Positions 1-14,459 of a stretch of DNA of 64,000 nt are shown here, one piece after another. Position 1 is the first letter of the stretch; each line of letters starts with the position of its first letter. The translations under genes were made by a program, and so were the position numbers. This DNA comes from Rhynochetos jubatus (Eukaryota > Chordata > Aves > Eurypygiformes > Rhynochetidae), in NCBI GenBank assembly GCA_027574665.1, contig CM050653.1, positions 15,150,664-15,214,663 of the forward strand, in the 5' to 3' direction. Below the pieces are notes generated by a model. The model was not told the DNA's origin. It was given only the letters and a program-made list of their open reading frames with translations, and did not search any database.

Positions 1-411
1 GGTCTTAACTAAGTTCAACAAACATAATAGCATACTACTGATCCGACTGTTTTAAAGGGTTTGCATTACACATTGGAAGTATGTTGGCAATGCTGTGTTG
101 GTAGAGAAATTCTCTGTTAGAAGTAACTAGTTCAGTAGGTAACTCATAGACTTGGCTTTGTCAGTTGAACCTGCGGAGTTAGTCCTTACGCCGTTTGTGT
201 GTGCAATACAGAAATTTCCTGGACTTTGGCAAGTTGCTTAAGCTTTCAAGAGGAACTGTTTTCTCATTTTAAAAATGGGATAGTACCTTTTCCATGCTCG
301 TGTCTCCAAGGGCTTTGATGTCCGGTGGTGTTTCCTGTGTTGGAGAAATATGAAATATTTTTATGCTAAAAACACATGCTATCTACGGCTTCCAGATGCT
401 GCAGTTTGGTT

Positions 412-439
412 TGATGGTGGATGGATGGTGGATGGATGA
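412..439 (+). repeat. (GATG)n-type short tandem repeat
   Basis: Alternating GATGGTG and GATG units over about 28 bp. Confidence 0.85.
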
Positions 440-3400
440 CTGAAAATGTACGTAGATTTCTTTTTTTCTGCTATGATGTTATAGGTAGTGCTTAGTGAGA
501 AAGTGCCTAATCAGAAACAAAGTTTATGGATTAGCTCTAAAAGTTCTGGAAAAAAGAGCATTTAATAACAAAAATGCATTTAGAATGTTAGCTGTATCAG
601 CATTTTTGAGTACCACAATAATGAAAGTAGTATATTTTTATACCGATTGCAAGTGCTTCTAGCATATTCAACACCAGGTGTGCCAGCAGTATTTAGGATG
701 CAAACTGAATTGCCATTAAACATTTCAACAGCAACATACCACAAATAAATCTCAAATATTTTACATTATTATAGATGCTAACTTTGTCTTTAACCCATAG
801 TGCTAAAATTCTGAAATTCAGAGCACAGCATGCTGCCACAAGCAGGCGTTTCAGATGTAGTGTTATAGTTAGTGTTTCTTTTTTTGATGTTGCTGAGCAG
901 GTAATGATACCGACAGTATTGTCATCTGTTACTGTTAGGAGTCGTGATATCATCTGTGGAGCTCCAAATAACTTTGCTAATTCTCTTTGCCTTTTATAAG
1001 TACAAAAGGAAGAAAACTGCTTGTGTAAGATAAATGAAATGGGAAGACTCAGTGGCATTTTCATCGATATTTTTTTAAGGTTTATTTTAGGCTATATATT
1101 CAGAAGAAATATTAGGATGGCAGTTATAAATGCTGTATACTGTGTGAAGCACTGAGCATGAGCAAAGCTGATCTCATTTGGAGAAGAACATCTCAGGAGA
1201 CAGATATCTTTGATGTCAAGATTGGGCTTATTTAAAACATCATCTGTCTGGATTTCTAAATATATCTAGGCCCAGTCACTCACTTCTTATAATGCCTGGG
1301 CGTGTACAAATGAGCACAAAAATGTCAGTGTGTGTGGGGCTGGTCCAGGTCTGAGATCTTCTATGCAAGTGGCTAATTTGTATGGTGCCTGAAACAAAAG
1401 AAAACCCCCACCGCCCCACATCTCTCACCTGTAATTAGTCCCATGCAAGTCCTGCTTTGTACACCTTTTCAGTCTGAAATAAATCTCCCTTCCCAGCTTG
1501 GCCCTGAAATAATCAGCAGTGTAAATCACAATTGATATAGTTATTTCAACTGCAGTTACCATGAAGACAGCTCGAGCTCTGAGTACTGGCAGCTACAGGA
1601 TGCTGGGTCTCTCCAAGGCTCCAGGTAGCTCTGGGCAAGCCCCTGCGCCAGCTGTTGCAGGGAGTCGCTGCCAAACTGACTTCCCCCCCGATGATCCACC
1701 TGAGGCTTGTTGCATCCGCTCCAGAGATGGTTTGTTGCGGTGCTGCTGCTGCAGTACACAGTCTCGCTCTTCGTTTTCCTCCCAGAAGATCCTGCGTATG
1801 TAACCTAAATTTTCATGCTGCAGGGCAAAATATCGGCTGATAGAATAGGCAGAGGTGTGTGAAGCCAGCAGTGGCATGTTAATGTGTACTAAGCAGAGCG
1901 CTGGCTTGGGCTAAGTCCTGTGCCTCGGCCCTGTCTTTGTAGCAGACTTTCAGAATAATGCGCCTGTTACGTTTTACTCTGTTTTTCACAACAGCGTAGA
2001 TCCAGGGGCATTCAGTGTAGCTTAACTGAGTTGTGCTTTAGAGCACCTTGTAAAAGTATCCTATTGGCATTATTTATTTGTTTTTATAATGAATTATCCC
2101 CAAGGAGACTTGGCACTGCGGAACACAGAATGGGACAGGAGACCCTAAACTGTAACTGGACTACAGCCACCAGCACTCAGGTGCTGCAGCTCAGCGAGAG
2201 GAACTGCTGTCCTCTGAGAATGGCAGATGCACACTTGTCTGGGTTTTAAGAATATTCTGGTTAGACTTGTCCCACCGATCCTACAGTGTTGTTGGAAATT
2301 GCCTGTGCCCTCCCTACCTCCTATAAATATAAATATGTGAATGAGGCTAAAGATACAGAGACATCACCTATTGCTTAATTTACCCTACAGAGGTTATTTT
2401 CTAGATGTGTATCAACAAAGATTTTCAGTAACTGACAGAAAAAACGCTGACTGACTTTCTATCATTTCTATGTAATGAGATCTGTAGGGAAGTTTTAATC
2501 TTTGGAAGGTTCCAGATGAACTGCCAGTAGTTTGATTAACTTCTTGTGTGTCTGTGTTAACCTTTGCTGATTTTATAAAGTGTAATTGCAAGGCTGCAAG
2601 ACTAAGTGGTTGGAATAATGTTACTGCAATTTCCTGGCCTAACTAGCTGGTGGATTACATTTGTGTCCTCGTTTCTCTGCCTGTTGCATGTGCTTAGTGA
2701 GCATCTTCAGTGATTTTCTTGTTGTAGCTCATATTTACGTAAGGCAGGCGGTGCTCATCTATGTGCAAGCGGTTCAGTTGTAAAATGGAGCTATGAAGAC
2801 TGCTCCTATTACTGAGAGGATTTTTTCCTTTTCTGACAGGAAAGTGTTGAAGCAAATTTCCCTTGAAACTTTTTTTTTTTTTTCCCCCCGTCTCTTGAGT
2901 GCCAGTAAAACGGGTGGGCTTTTATGTTTCATTAGCATTTCTTATAAGGTCTGTCTTTAGACCAGTACCCATTTTCTAAATTGTACTTCCGTAGGGTTGG
3001 AAAAAATCATGGGAACCAGATGCAGTATTTGTCTCTGGTCTGGCAAAGTGTTAGATTTAACAAAAGAAGCTAATAGAAATGTTCAAATTGACCCTTCTCA
3101 TCATTTGGACTTTCTGGAGCTCAATCAATCTCTCATTATTATCAGAGTTATTCACACAGAGGCAGAAGTGCTAGTATTTCTTATAATCAGCCCTTGAGCC
3201 AGACATAATTTGCAATTTTGAAGCATTGTATTTTGAAACAATAATGCATTAAAAAGAACAGAGCAGGAATTAGAAATATAGTTGTGGAGAGAACGCGCTG
3301 AAGAGTAGCCATGGCTTAAACGCTCTCCCTGAGCGCTCTTAGTGGACACTGGTAATTAGAGGCATACAGTGTAGTATTATTAATACCTAAATTGGGCCAC

Positions 3401-6218
3401 AGTTTTTAAGCTGATTGGTGGAGCACGACAAATGCAACAACAGAAGTGTGCCCGTCTCGCTGCGTGGTGTCGAGTGGGGAGCGCTGGGGTGAGGTTTTGT
3501 GACCTGCTCAGGACAGTGTGAGTGAGAGGCAGTCGGCTGGACTTGGCACCCAGTGCCCTGGGAAGGAGTGTGTTACCTCGACTCAGAAAAATTGTTTATG
3601 TGATAGAAGAATAGCTACACTGTACTTTAGATAGTCAGGCACCTGTTAATAGTAAGCTGCTGTTGACGCTTAGAATTTGGGATTTCTTTTTTATCCTTAT
3701 GTATCATATTTTGTATTGCAAAGCACATGGGTGCGTGACTGGTTTTATGTATGTAGTTTGTGAAAGACAAGTTGACATACTGGAGGCCTCCACTCAAACT
3801 TTCTCAGGAGCCTGCTCTTTGTAAGTGAGATCTATTTTTTCAGTTTGTATTTACAGATTTTTAATTACTGTTTACCATCTTACTGCCCAGTACTGAATCA
3901 CCTAGCAGGGCACTGCAGTCTTGATGGGCAAATTCTGTCTGAGAAGAGGACAGGAGCATTTTTAAGTACATTAAATGACAGCAGTGAAAGGATATGTTGC
4001 CCATTAAGAATACATTATCTATTAAAAGACTGAATTAGCTTGGCTGTGTCACATGTATGTACTACTTTTGTCAATAACAAATAGTACACAGAGTATCAAA
4101 TTTAATCTTGGGGCAAGTAGGTTTGTGGTCAGTAACTGCTCTCTTTTTTGAATACATACACAACGTTAAAGAATTTTTACCACACAAGCAAACTTTGAAA
4201 TGCTTAGACTGTTGTGAAACGTCCATTAAAATGCCATGTACTGCTTCTGTGGTTGCTCTCATCACTGATGATTACTAGCACAGTTGTATCTAAACAGAAG
4301 CTTTCTTTTTCATTATGGATTCCTTCAGGGATGCCGCAATCCACAGTGTAACAGGTTTTGGCAGACCACCATGAAAATTAGTTATTTATGGTGACTTTTA
4401 ATACGTTGTGGTATTGCTTACTGAGTTGATTCAGCTGTACAGCAGAAGAATCCCTTGTCTGTTTGCTGCTGTCTTTCCTATATTATCCTAGTAAAATTAT
4501 CCCCAATTCCTTTGGCCTTCGCAGCCTGTTTTTAAACTGTAGTAGGTTGGATTAGTTGTTAGATTTTTTTCTTACTTCTTGTGATTTTTAAATTTATTTA
4601 TTTATTAGAGCTGTCAATGGCTCCAGCTAGCTTTAGGCAATCATGAGTAGCAACGCAAGAAGATTATCTTCTGTTTAGAAATTTGCAAACAGATGGTCTC
4701 TCTGTAAAAGAAATCTGTTTTTAAAAGTTCCCCCATTTTATGCTGGAAGTAAATATTACAAATGCTTAAGTTGTGAAAAGAAAGTGACTTGGTGTGAATA
4801 ATATTCTGCCTGTTGTGTCATGCCTTTCAGGAAATGTTATCAAAACTGTTTATAAAAATAATAGGAAGAAACCTCATGACATGTCTCTTGGCTTGGCATG
4901 ATACCCATTTTCTGTGAAGTTGGGATACTGACTCACAAAGGCAGGCAGATTAAGCTTCAGTGGCTGGAAACGGTTACCGATCCCATATGCGGTTGCCAGT
5001 TGTTTCCAGGAAGTTGTTGTGGGAGTTGCCGGTTATGTTGCACGTGAAGTGTTGCAAATTACACGCCATCCTGGCTGTTGGTTTTGAGTAGCCTTAGTTT
5101 GGTGAGATGTACTAGAATCCCCACCTGAACGGTGCTGAAAAATGTTTTTTAATGTTTGGAAAGTGAAGCAGGGGCTGTTGGGAGAGAATGTGTGAATATG
5201 ACATAGAAGACCTTCACGTGCTTTACACTACTCATGCACAGGGTGACAACTTCAGAGAGCACTGGTAATTTGGAGTGATAACCACTTCAGTTCTGCTTTA
5301 AACTTCTGTGTTCATGGCAGAGCATCATGAGAGTTTCTTTGTTGCCTGAAGGCAAACTTCATTGATATGGGTACCTTTTCACGAGATATTCCTCATTTTC
5401 ATGAGTTACCTGTGTCCTTTTGTAACGTGCCTTTCTTGGTTTGGGACAGCGGAGTTCTCCAGGAACCCTCCTGGCAGGAGTCTTCTGCTGAATGTTGCAC
5501 CAGGAGGTTAATTAGAAAAGTTGTAAACATCCATTTTAACTGTGCCCGCAAGCTCCTAGATCAAGCTGCCTTGCTCCCACTGCCTGTACATCAGTGCTTC
5601 AGTATCATCTCAGGAAAGTGCTGCTGCTGAGTCACCCCAGCTGTCATTCCACTCCCCCCTAGCAAGTGGAATTTGATCTATTAATTTGATTAGACGTGAT
5701 AACTGGCTATTTCTAGAAATGCATTGCAAATATGTAGATGTTTGTACTTAAAAGCGTATTTTTAGAAATAGCACTTGCACAATTTTGCTTTGAAGGGAAG
5801 GCTTGTAAACTCTCCAGTCATCACTAATCTGTGTGATTTTTGTTTGGGCACTATGTTTAATCCTTGTTTATGCTTATTAAATTATTTTGTTTAGCAACAA
5901 AATATTTTGGTGTGTCACAATAATCTTTTGCAATATAAGTCTTATGATTTTGCTGATACAGTAGGGTGAAAGATTACAGATCATTGCAAAATCCTTTGAG
6001 TAGTGTTAGGCTCTGTACTTGTGTGAATACCATTTGCTGCTATGGGGAAAAACAAGCTCTGAAGACAGAAAGCACTGATAGAATAGCTCAAGACACTTAC
6101 CATTTGTTAATTTTTAATGATGGTCATTTCTGTGAAGGAACATAATGCTACTGAACTTCTGTCTCAATCAATTTTTGTGTTTTTTTCATTAATCAACTAA
6201 TGCATGTTTCTTTTATAG

Positions 6219-6290
6219 CTCTTTATTCTAATGAAATATGTGGATGATTTGGCAGACGACAATGATCTCATCAGTAACGCATTAGAGTAA
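6219..6290 (+). other. Candidate alternative terminal coding exon (speculative)
   Basis: A good acceptor is visible: an AT-rich branch-point-like stretch (CAACTAAT at 6194-6201), then a pyrimidine run, then AG at 6217-6218. Directly after it, one frame gives 23 codons ending in TAA at 6288-6290, with an acidic tail reading YVDDLADDNDLISNALE. AT-rich, UTR-like sequence follows, with ATTAAA at 6671-6676 and AATAAA at 7306-7311 as possible polyadenylation signals. This frame needs an upstream exon ending on a codon boundary. The PARD3 exon just upstream should instead end in phase 2, and that entry phase would give only a residue plus SLF before a stop. I do not recognise the peptide. It may be chance. 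Confidence 0.25.
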
Positions 6291-9200
6291 AATCCATTTA
6301 GCAGATTATATGTATATTATTTTTGTTATATCAAGGATACTGATATATATTCTTTAAAAACTAAAGCTGGTTTTGAAGTAAGTTGTAAATGTGGAATTTC
6401 TGCTGCTACCACTCGTACCTCCTTTATTCATTTGTTCTGTCTATATATTTATTTATGCAAAATCATTTACATGTTTTATATATATGGCATCATGTTGTAG
6501 TTTGAGCTTGTTCTTTACATGATCTGCTACACTGTCTTTTCTCTTGAGTCTCATACTGTTCAGTTGCTCGCATGCATTGGCCCAAAGCCACTGAAGACAC
6601 TTGCTAGCCAGTGCCTCTCTGTTAAGTGTGATAGGTTTTGGATTATGCCACCTCCGAGTTGCTGACAGTCATTAAAGCAAGTAAGCTGGAAAGTAAGCCA
6701 GCTAGGGACTGACAGAGAGGTTTGGGTATGCATTGTAGTTTGATTAGATTATCCAGAGTTCATGGGATTTCCTATTTGAGGGTCAAGCTTTGGGCATTTA
6801 GGTCTGTGTTCTCATCTTTTTATTAATAATAATGTGACAAACTGGTATGACAGGGTCTGAGAATGGTCCTTTCCTCTGATGCATCTTGGCTGTTACATTC
6901 TAGAGATCATACTTTAAAAAATAGGCCTCTTACATTTTCCAATTTCTTCACTTAACTGTGATTGCTATTGAGGGCTGAATTTGAGGATTAAGTCTGTGGA
7001 TCTGTGAATATGACTTTGAACATTTACACTTATCTTGAAACTTTCTCTAACCCTTAATGTAAAAGAAGAATTAAGAAGCTATAAATTAAGTAGAACCCTG
7101 GAGTATCTTGGCAATTAGAGTGAACAAGATTTCAGCTGCTCGCTTTCATCAATTTCTCACACTCTTGGATACACAGGGTATTTTTAATTTACAACCTGTA
7201 TTTCAATTAGTCATAGAAGTTTTTTCTTGGAACTTTTGCTTATGCAGTTAACAAAACAAAATTTACTATACTTTTTATAACAGGGTTTAAATGAGAGAGC
7301 TATTAAATAAACTAGCTATTACATGAGGTATTATTCCTGTAGTTATAAATGTTGCTAGTTATAAGGAGATTATTCTGTAACCATACAGTATATGTCCTCA
7401 AAGAAGTATTAAGCTGTGTCTATGAAAGAAGATGTTTATGTACAGAAAGGTATATTTTTATTTTTGGGGGTTTGGAGGAAAACGTGCACTTTCCTTTTGC
7501 TCTTTATTTTCACCATAAGAAATAATATTCTGTGCTCTGCTTCTAAGAATTCAGGCTGGGGGAAGTGGTGGCCATAGGTCAGTGTTGTGCTGCTACGGCT
7601 GCAGGTGTGCCACCGGTTCTGGTGTAGTTCAAGCTTTAGCATCAGCACATTTTTTGCTGTGAATATGTTAACTTCATGCGGCAGTAGCATACAGTTTTGC
7701 TGCACAACGTGGTACCTTGTGTCTGTGCATCGGTATCATGTGCACTGCTTTAGGTAGGGCTTTTATAGCTCCCAGTCAAATTGCTGGCACTGAATTTAGC
7801 AAATGACAGGAGCTTGGAATTAGATTCTGAAGACTGTCTGAACATCAGTGTCACAGATGCTCCTTTTCTGCACTGTTTTGTTTTTTAATTCCAACAGTAG
7901 ATCTTACCTTTGTTTTTGAACGCTGTCCTCCTTTTCACTAATGCACGGAACATCACTGCACAGATCCTGAGCTGTGGAGTTCTCCTGTCTGCTTCAGGAG
8001 GAAAGTTGTTATTTCATTTGCATTTGTAAGAACTGCAACAAGTATCCGGGCACACAGCGAGGAGAATGACACCATCACAGGTTCAGACAAGTGCCTGAAA
8101 ATCTCCAGGTGCTTCAGGCACTGCTGCCTGCAGTGGAGAACAGCTTCTGCATCTGTGAAGTGAGCAGCAAGGGCTGGGATCAAATCACTTGGCAGTCTCC
8201 TCAAGGCCGTGTCCTTGCAAAAGTCTAGAGTCTGTCTGACACAGGACAAATGGATGGTGATTGTTATTTTACAAGGAAGATACCATTAGCAATTGCACTT
8301 GGGGAGTTTCCAGCCTTAGGTTGTTGTCATTGAGTGAGGTCGCTTCGGTGGGGAAAGTTATTAGACAAGTGTTCCAGGACACTGGAAGGAGCAGTTATTG
8401 GAAGCAGTAAGGCTCCAAAGTTGCCATGAGTCGTATATGGGACATACACCCTAATTCCATCTTCCCTTCCTTTTGAGTACCTGAGCAGTAAAGAAGAAAG
8501 CGTCGCAGTGGTGCAGATGCTGGTGGGTTGTGGGGAAGGTGTCACACACATCAGTCAGTGTTTGTTGGGCAAGTCAGGGACTATGCCATTTACACATTTA
8601 AGAAGGTGAAACTTTTACAAAGGTAAGGCAGATCTTTTCACTGGGCTCATGCATTCAAATCGGGGTGGTTTAGATACCGGGAGTAATTCTGGGGACCTGA
8701 CCCGTGCTCCACTTAATTTTTGACTCTTACAGCTACACAGGGGTCTCTGGAGAGCAGCGAGGAAAGGCTTCACCACTGGCTCTGGAGGCAGCACAGAGTG
8801 GCTGTGGGATGTTCCTTTGGTCTTTTGAAAGGATATTGTGTAGACAGCTTGAATTCCAGTGTTCTCAATATTCTCTGTTTCTGAGTGTCCTGTTTTACTC
8901 ACTGTTCCTGAATCAGAGTAGGAAACATCTATCTGAGGAAATCTGAAGGACTGGTGATTTTGAATAGCTTGACACCAGTGTAGTCACCACAGTACAGCTG
9001 AGGGAGTGCCAACAGCTCTCTTTAATAGGTGTCTTCGTATTGCCGGATGTTGCTCTCCTGTAGTTAAACTTGGCTCGAATATGAAGGTTAAATAATTTAT
9101 AAATGTCTGTTATAAATTTGGTGAGAGGATACTGATTTGGGCTGTGGGTTTCATTGTGACTATAAATCATACTTCAGGGAGCAAACACTTGGAATAGAAA

Positions 9201-12200
9201 TAAATAGCAAACATACTTTAGCAAGAGTAACCTTACCAAAACCTTTGATTGATGTTTGGAGTGGGGAATGTTGACAGAAATAAAAGGAGGAGGTGTGTGT
9301 ACATATGTATCCCCATCACAGTTCTCTTAAACACCTTTCTCAAGTGCTTGGTGGAGCCTGGAAAATGTTTTTCCTTTGTTTGTCTGTTACTTCTACTATT
9401 GTAAGCTGAAGCTTAACAGCGATGCTGTTAGACTTGCGATCTCGGTGGAAAAGAGAAATCTTGAACTTGTAAATATTTTTGCACAGAGGTCTTGCTAAAA
9501 GTATGCAGGCTTGTTCAGAGCTGGACTGGTTTAGGGCGGTGTGTTTCCAAACTGTTCTGCACCTGCATGACTTAGGAGTATCATGGGGATGATGCTATCT
9601 GTACAGGTGATGGTGTTAAAACACGAAGCCGCAATCAGGGAGGGGGGAGGATGGCGTTGATTATTCCGGTTCGAGCGTAGGGGCAGTGCAGTTAATGTTG
9701 CTGAACTTGTTACAGGCAGTGGTGATTATGGCAGATATATCACTTCTGCGGGTGACAAAGTCCAGAGAAGGCAACTTTTCAAGACCACGTGGTTCATACT
9801 CTGCTGGGCTGTCCACTGCCGGAATGACCACAGAGCTTGTCAGAGATGGGCATTGGAAAGTCTCTGGTCAGAGTGGGAACAATATGAGCACCCTTTGAAA
9901 TGCCTGGGAAAGGACCAGAGATGTCTTCTGGAGGCTTTACAGGACGGTCCCCGAGGGCAGAATGAACGTCCATTCCCAGATGATCGGAAGAAAACCCTGA
10001 CAGAGAAGAAGGGTTCTTGCCACAACTTGCTCATGAGTCAAAGCAAATTGAACCCTCCTGCGGCTCCGAGCACTGCCTATGTGGTAAACCTGCGCTGCTG
10101 AAACGCAGCATGAGCGTGGTGTCTTCTGGACTTGGGTGGTTGGGTCTGGAAACTCAAACCATCTATTTGTGCTAGGTTTGAGTTACATGTTAACCTTAGA
10201 ATTACTGTCCCCACAATCATGCAGCCTCACCAGACGTTTAGTAGATTACTTACAAGGATTATTAGAAATTTCCTGTGTACATTTTTTTTAATAAGGTATT
10301 GATTTTAATATATTTCTGTTCATACTTACAATGAGTTGCTTTGTGGTGATAAATATTCTGTTTTCCTGTCAAAACCTAATGAGTACTAACTAATTCAATT
10401 CTATATATTCTTGTTTTTAAACCACTAGTTCTTTTTCAGAAATAAACTGACAACTCCAGAATTGGGTTTCTTTGCTATGTCTGACATTTTGAATGGGTCA
10501 GTGAAGGACAGGAGACAAGCAAATGTAGGCATCCCAGAGATGCTGTGCTACAGTACCGCCTATGTTGTGTGTCTCCTCGCAGCTCTGTGTGTTCCGTCAG
10601 TCAGATCCCTGCCACCCCATCACCCTCTGTATATCAGGGTAAAATGGCTCAGTTCCACTGTTTTTCTGCCAAATCTCCTCTCTTGGCTAGAGGATTCAGG
10701 GCTATTTTAAATTTACTGTTCTCTTTTGTCTGGTGTATGACATCCAGAACTTGATTTGAATCTCTTGTGTCATATATGTAAATGTTTTGTGTAATGGTTT
10801 TGACTACTCCCTAATAAATAGGTGGATGTTTCAAATGATATGTGCTGGTGTTTCTAGTCACTGAATGTAAGAATGTCCGTTTTTAACTTCATGTCCTATT
10901 TTGTGTTTCTTAACCCTATCATGTCCTCTGATTTTCCTTTTCAGATGATTATTAATGGACAGTTTTAGTTTTCAGATTTACTGAATTACTTTGGAGATGA
11001 GCAATCAGGGAACTGTGGAGAACAGCCATGCATTTTAAAGTTACTGTACATGCTCTCATGCTGTATTTTTGTGGTGTTGTGTTTTTAAACAGCTGCCCTA
11101 AGAGCCTTGAACATGGTTACGCAGTATAATATTATCTCTTGACTGAGAGGCCAGATACTAATCATTCTGCAGAGCCGCTTTGTGGTCTGTCTTCAGCCTA
11201 CACAATGGCTTTGTGCTAGAATCAACAGGAACAAAAGGGGAAATATTATAAATGCCTGGTGGACTCTAAATATTTTAAACAGTTTACATTCATGGGTCAG
11301 AAGAAAGTGTTAAGAACTCTGTGTTTTATTTCAGTTTGTGAGCATTTGGGGTGTCCTGTCTACACCATTGCTGGACTGTGCATGTTTCAGTGCTTTTATT
11401 TCACTTCTGATGTGAGCCTGAGTGTGAAGTGCCACAAGTGTCAGTCTGCTCCCATCTGAGCATTTGATTTTAAAAAAAAAAGTAAAATTCTTGCTGCTTT
11501 TGGTATGATAAATGATCCCATGTTTAACAGGTATGTATTAAAATAAGATACTGTTTGATGGATATGTGTTATCCCTTCTGCCTGCAAAAGAAAATTATCA
11601 TCTAAACTTTAGGTGTATTTAAGGGCTATATTTAAGTGTTTGTTTAGTTCACTCTGTACAAAGGTAATTCCTTTCAGAGTAGGTCTGAAATATCTAAAAA
11701 ACACACAGAATTTTGCCCTAATAATAACTGAGTATTTCAAATGCCAAACTCTGCTCTCCCTGAAAGTTTAAAAGAAAACAGTGGAATGTACAAATAAGCA
11801 AGAAACCTAAAATGCTTGAAATGTAGGTGGAGGGGAAGAGGAGACATGAAGAGGGCAGCCATTGGGTTGCAGCATCCCGCCCTGTCTGGGACAGTCCAGC
11901 CAGCTCCATCACCCTCTGCTCACCCTCCTTGCACTGGAACACCCTTGAGGGAAAAGAGTCATGAGTCACGAAGTTTAAAAAGCACATGGGGCTGAAAAAG
12001 AATAAATTTACATTTTTGGATGGCATCCACTGTGTGGTGAAACTGCTCATGTGGGGCGGGTGCGGAGAGTGGTACTGCGCTCTGGGCAGTTGCAGACATA
12101 CAGCGCCGCAGTTTGTACGTGAAAACCTTCACTTAATGTAAACTTGAGTTGCGTTCTCTGGCAGTGATAGTGTTGAGTAATTTCTGAAACATTGTTTGAC

Positions 12201-12478
12201 TGTGCATTTAAGAATAGTGACCCCAAAATCCTGGCAGAAAAAAGGAATGTAGTCTTTCGTTTGTTTGCTCTGTTCTGTAGTGAGGAATTCTATAAACTTT
12301 TAAGAGGAATGAAATAAAAATAAAATAAACCTACACAAAACCCCTGAAAGCAGCCTGAAAATATTAAAAATTGAGATTCTGAGGTCTTTGCACTTCCCAT
12401 TCCTGGTTTCCTCCCCCTTGGAGGGCTCTCTTTGTCATAGGAAAAGGAAAATTCAGTTTTGTTCATTTCACAAGTTAG

Positions 12479-12616
<138 letters not shown>

Positions 12617-14409
12617 TAGACTTCAGTATTTGCTTAAACCTTGATAGAGAGAGTTTGTTTTTTAAATTAAATAACTGAAGTTCAATTTCCACTGATGAAA
12701 TTTCCCAAATGTTGATATGTTTATATACTTTAAATAACCTGACAAAGCTGGATTTATTTTGGACATGAGTATCAACAGCTTCTTTGGCTGCATTAAGCAT
12801 CTTTTATAGACCCAGAGCTCTTTCCTTATTAAGGAGACTGAAGTAATAAAATGAAATGTTTTCTCTATATATTATATAACTGATTTTATTGATATTTTCA
12901 GAAAACAAATATTTATATAGAATGAAGTATGTTTTGTATTTTCTTCGAAGTCTTGCATATCTAGTTTTTTCATTGATATATTTAGAAAAAAAACCTAAAA
13001 ATTATACTTACCAGTTTATTTGTCACTGGAGTTCAGTCTATTTATGTGTCATGCAGCCTGTTTGTGGAATGATATGTATATTAAACTGCTAATTGTAAAA
13101 ATGAGTGGTGAGTACCTCTATTTTTCCTTGCCAACTTACCTTAGCATTAAAAAACTATATAATATATATGTCATATGCTCTTCTCAGTATTTCCAATCTA
13201 CTTTTCATTCTGTCTCTTATAGCCCTAGATGTCTGGGGCCTAGACTCTGGTATCTCTGGTATCAATTTAGTCAAAATCTTGGAAATCTTAGGTCGTAAAT
13301 TAACTAGTATTCGGGAATGTGTGTGGGGAGACAACCTCTTTGAGTAGTCATCTATTCATTAAGGGTTACAAAGTTTGAATGCTGAATAGTAAATAGATTC
13401 AGACACATTTAGCAGTGAAAGTGAACTATGAATTGGAACAATTTATTTAAAAATGATGCTATAGCTCAGCCTTAAATTGAGGATTGGTGCAGGAAATACA
13501 GAGGGAAATTTTGTTGTCCCTGTACAGGAAGGAGTATGACTAATTAATCCTAATTATCCCTTTAATCATTATCTTTATGCAACTTGGTCATCTTTAGGAA
13601 AGAACAGGAGTTTATAAACGATAGCTTCATCACTCTAACAGCTCACTGCAACAGCAGAGCCACAGCAACTCCTCTGTAGTCTCCTTAGTTAGACCTAAAA
13701 TAGTTTGCTTTCAGTTCTTTTAGGCTTGAGTGATTTATGTTACAGTTAAGGCAGGCTAGAAGTATACATTTATTAGTTAATGAAGACCAGCGGTAACTTG
13801 TTAAACTGCAGAAACTTATCATTTGTGACCATCTGTTTGGATTACAATATAGGAAATTTTTTTGCTCTCTAACAGATATGCTAGAATAAATTGATGTAGA
13901 AATTTATTCATGTCTTTCTCCATCCATTCTGACAGTAGAGTGTGGATGGATCACAGTGCTTGGTTGTTTTTTACTTGTCTGACTGGGGTTTATTTTCTCT
14001 TTTTTAACAAAAGTGAAGCAGGGTCATTAGATTTATTCCTTTTTTAAGAATAATGTGCTTTCAGATTAAATCATAAAGGGGAGTACTGGAACTGAAGGAA
14101 GTAAGTGATTTTGGATATAAGGGCATTTGTGCCGTCAGCTTCCCCTTATTCATGGGCAGACTATCCACTCTATGGATAAACTCATGCCAGGGGTGCTGAG
14201 CCATTGAAAGCTGCCTCTCTCGCTCCAGCCAGCTCAGGGCCGGGGGAAGGTTAGCCGTATGTGCACAGCACTGATCCCTGCCTTAACACGCTCTGCTGAA
14301 CCCAAGCTTTCCCAGCGCGGAGGGTTTCTTAGTAACCTTAAGTCCCCAGAAAATCAGCTATATACTTTTATTCAAAGAAGAAAGGCTTGAAGTTTGAGTT
14401 AGTAACGTT

Positions 14410-14459
14410 TTCTCTCTCTTCATTCTCTCTCTCTGTCTCTCTGTGTGTCTGTCTCTCTC
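14410..14459 (+). repeat. (TC)n/(TG)n microsatellite
   Basis: About 50 bp of mostly TC dinucleotides, interrupted by GTCTCT and TGTGTG units. A homopyrimidine-biased simple repeat. Confidence 0.95.

Noticed and set aside
1561..1877. Overlapping ORFs on both strands near 1.6-1.9 kb
   Set aside because: Locally higher GC with few stops, but no initiator context, splice sites or family similarity that I can see.
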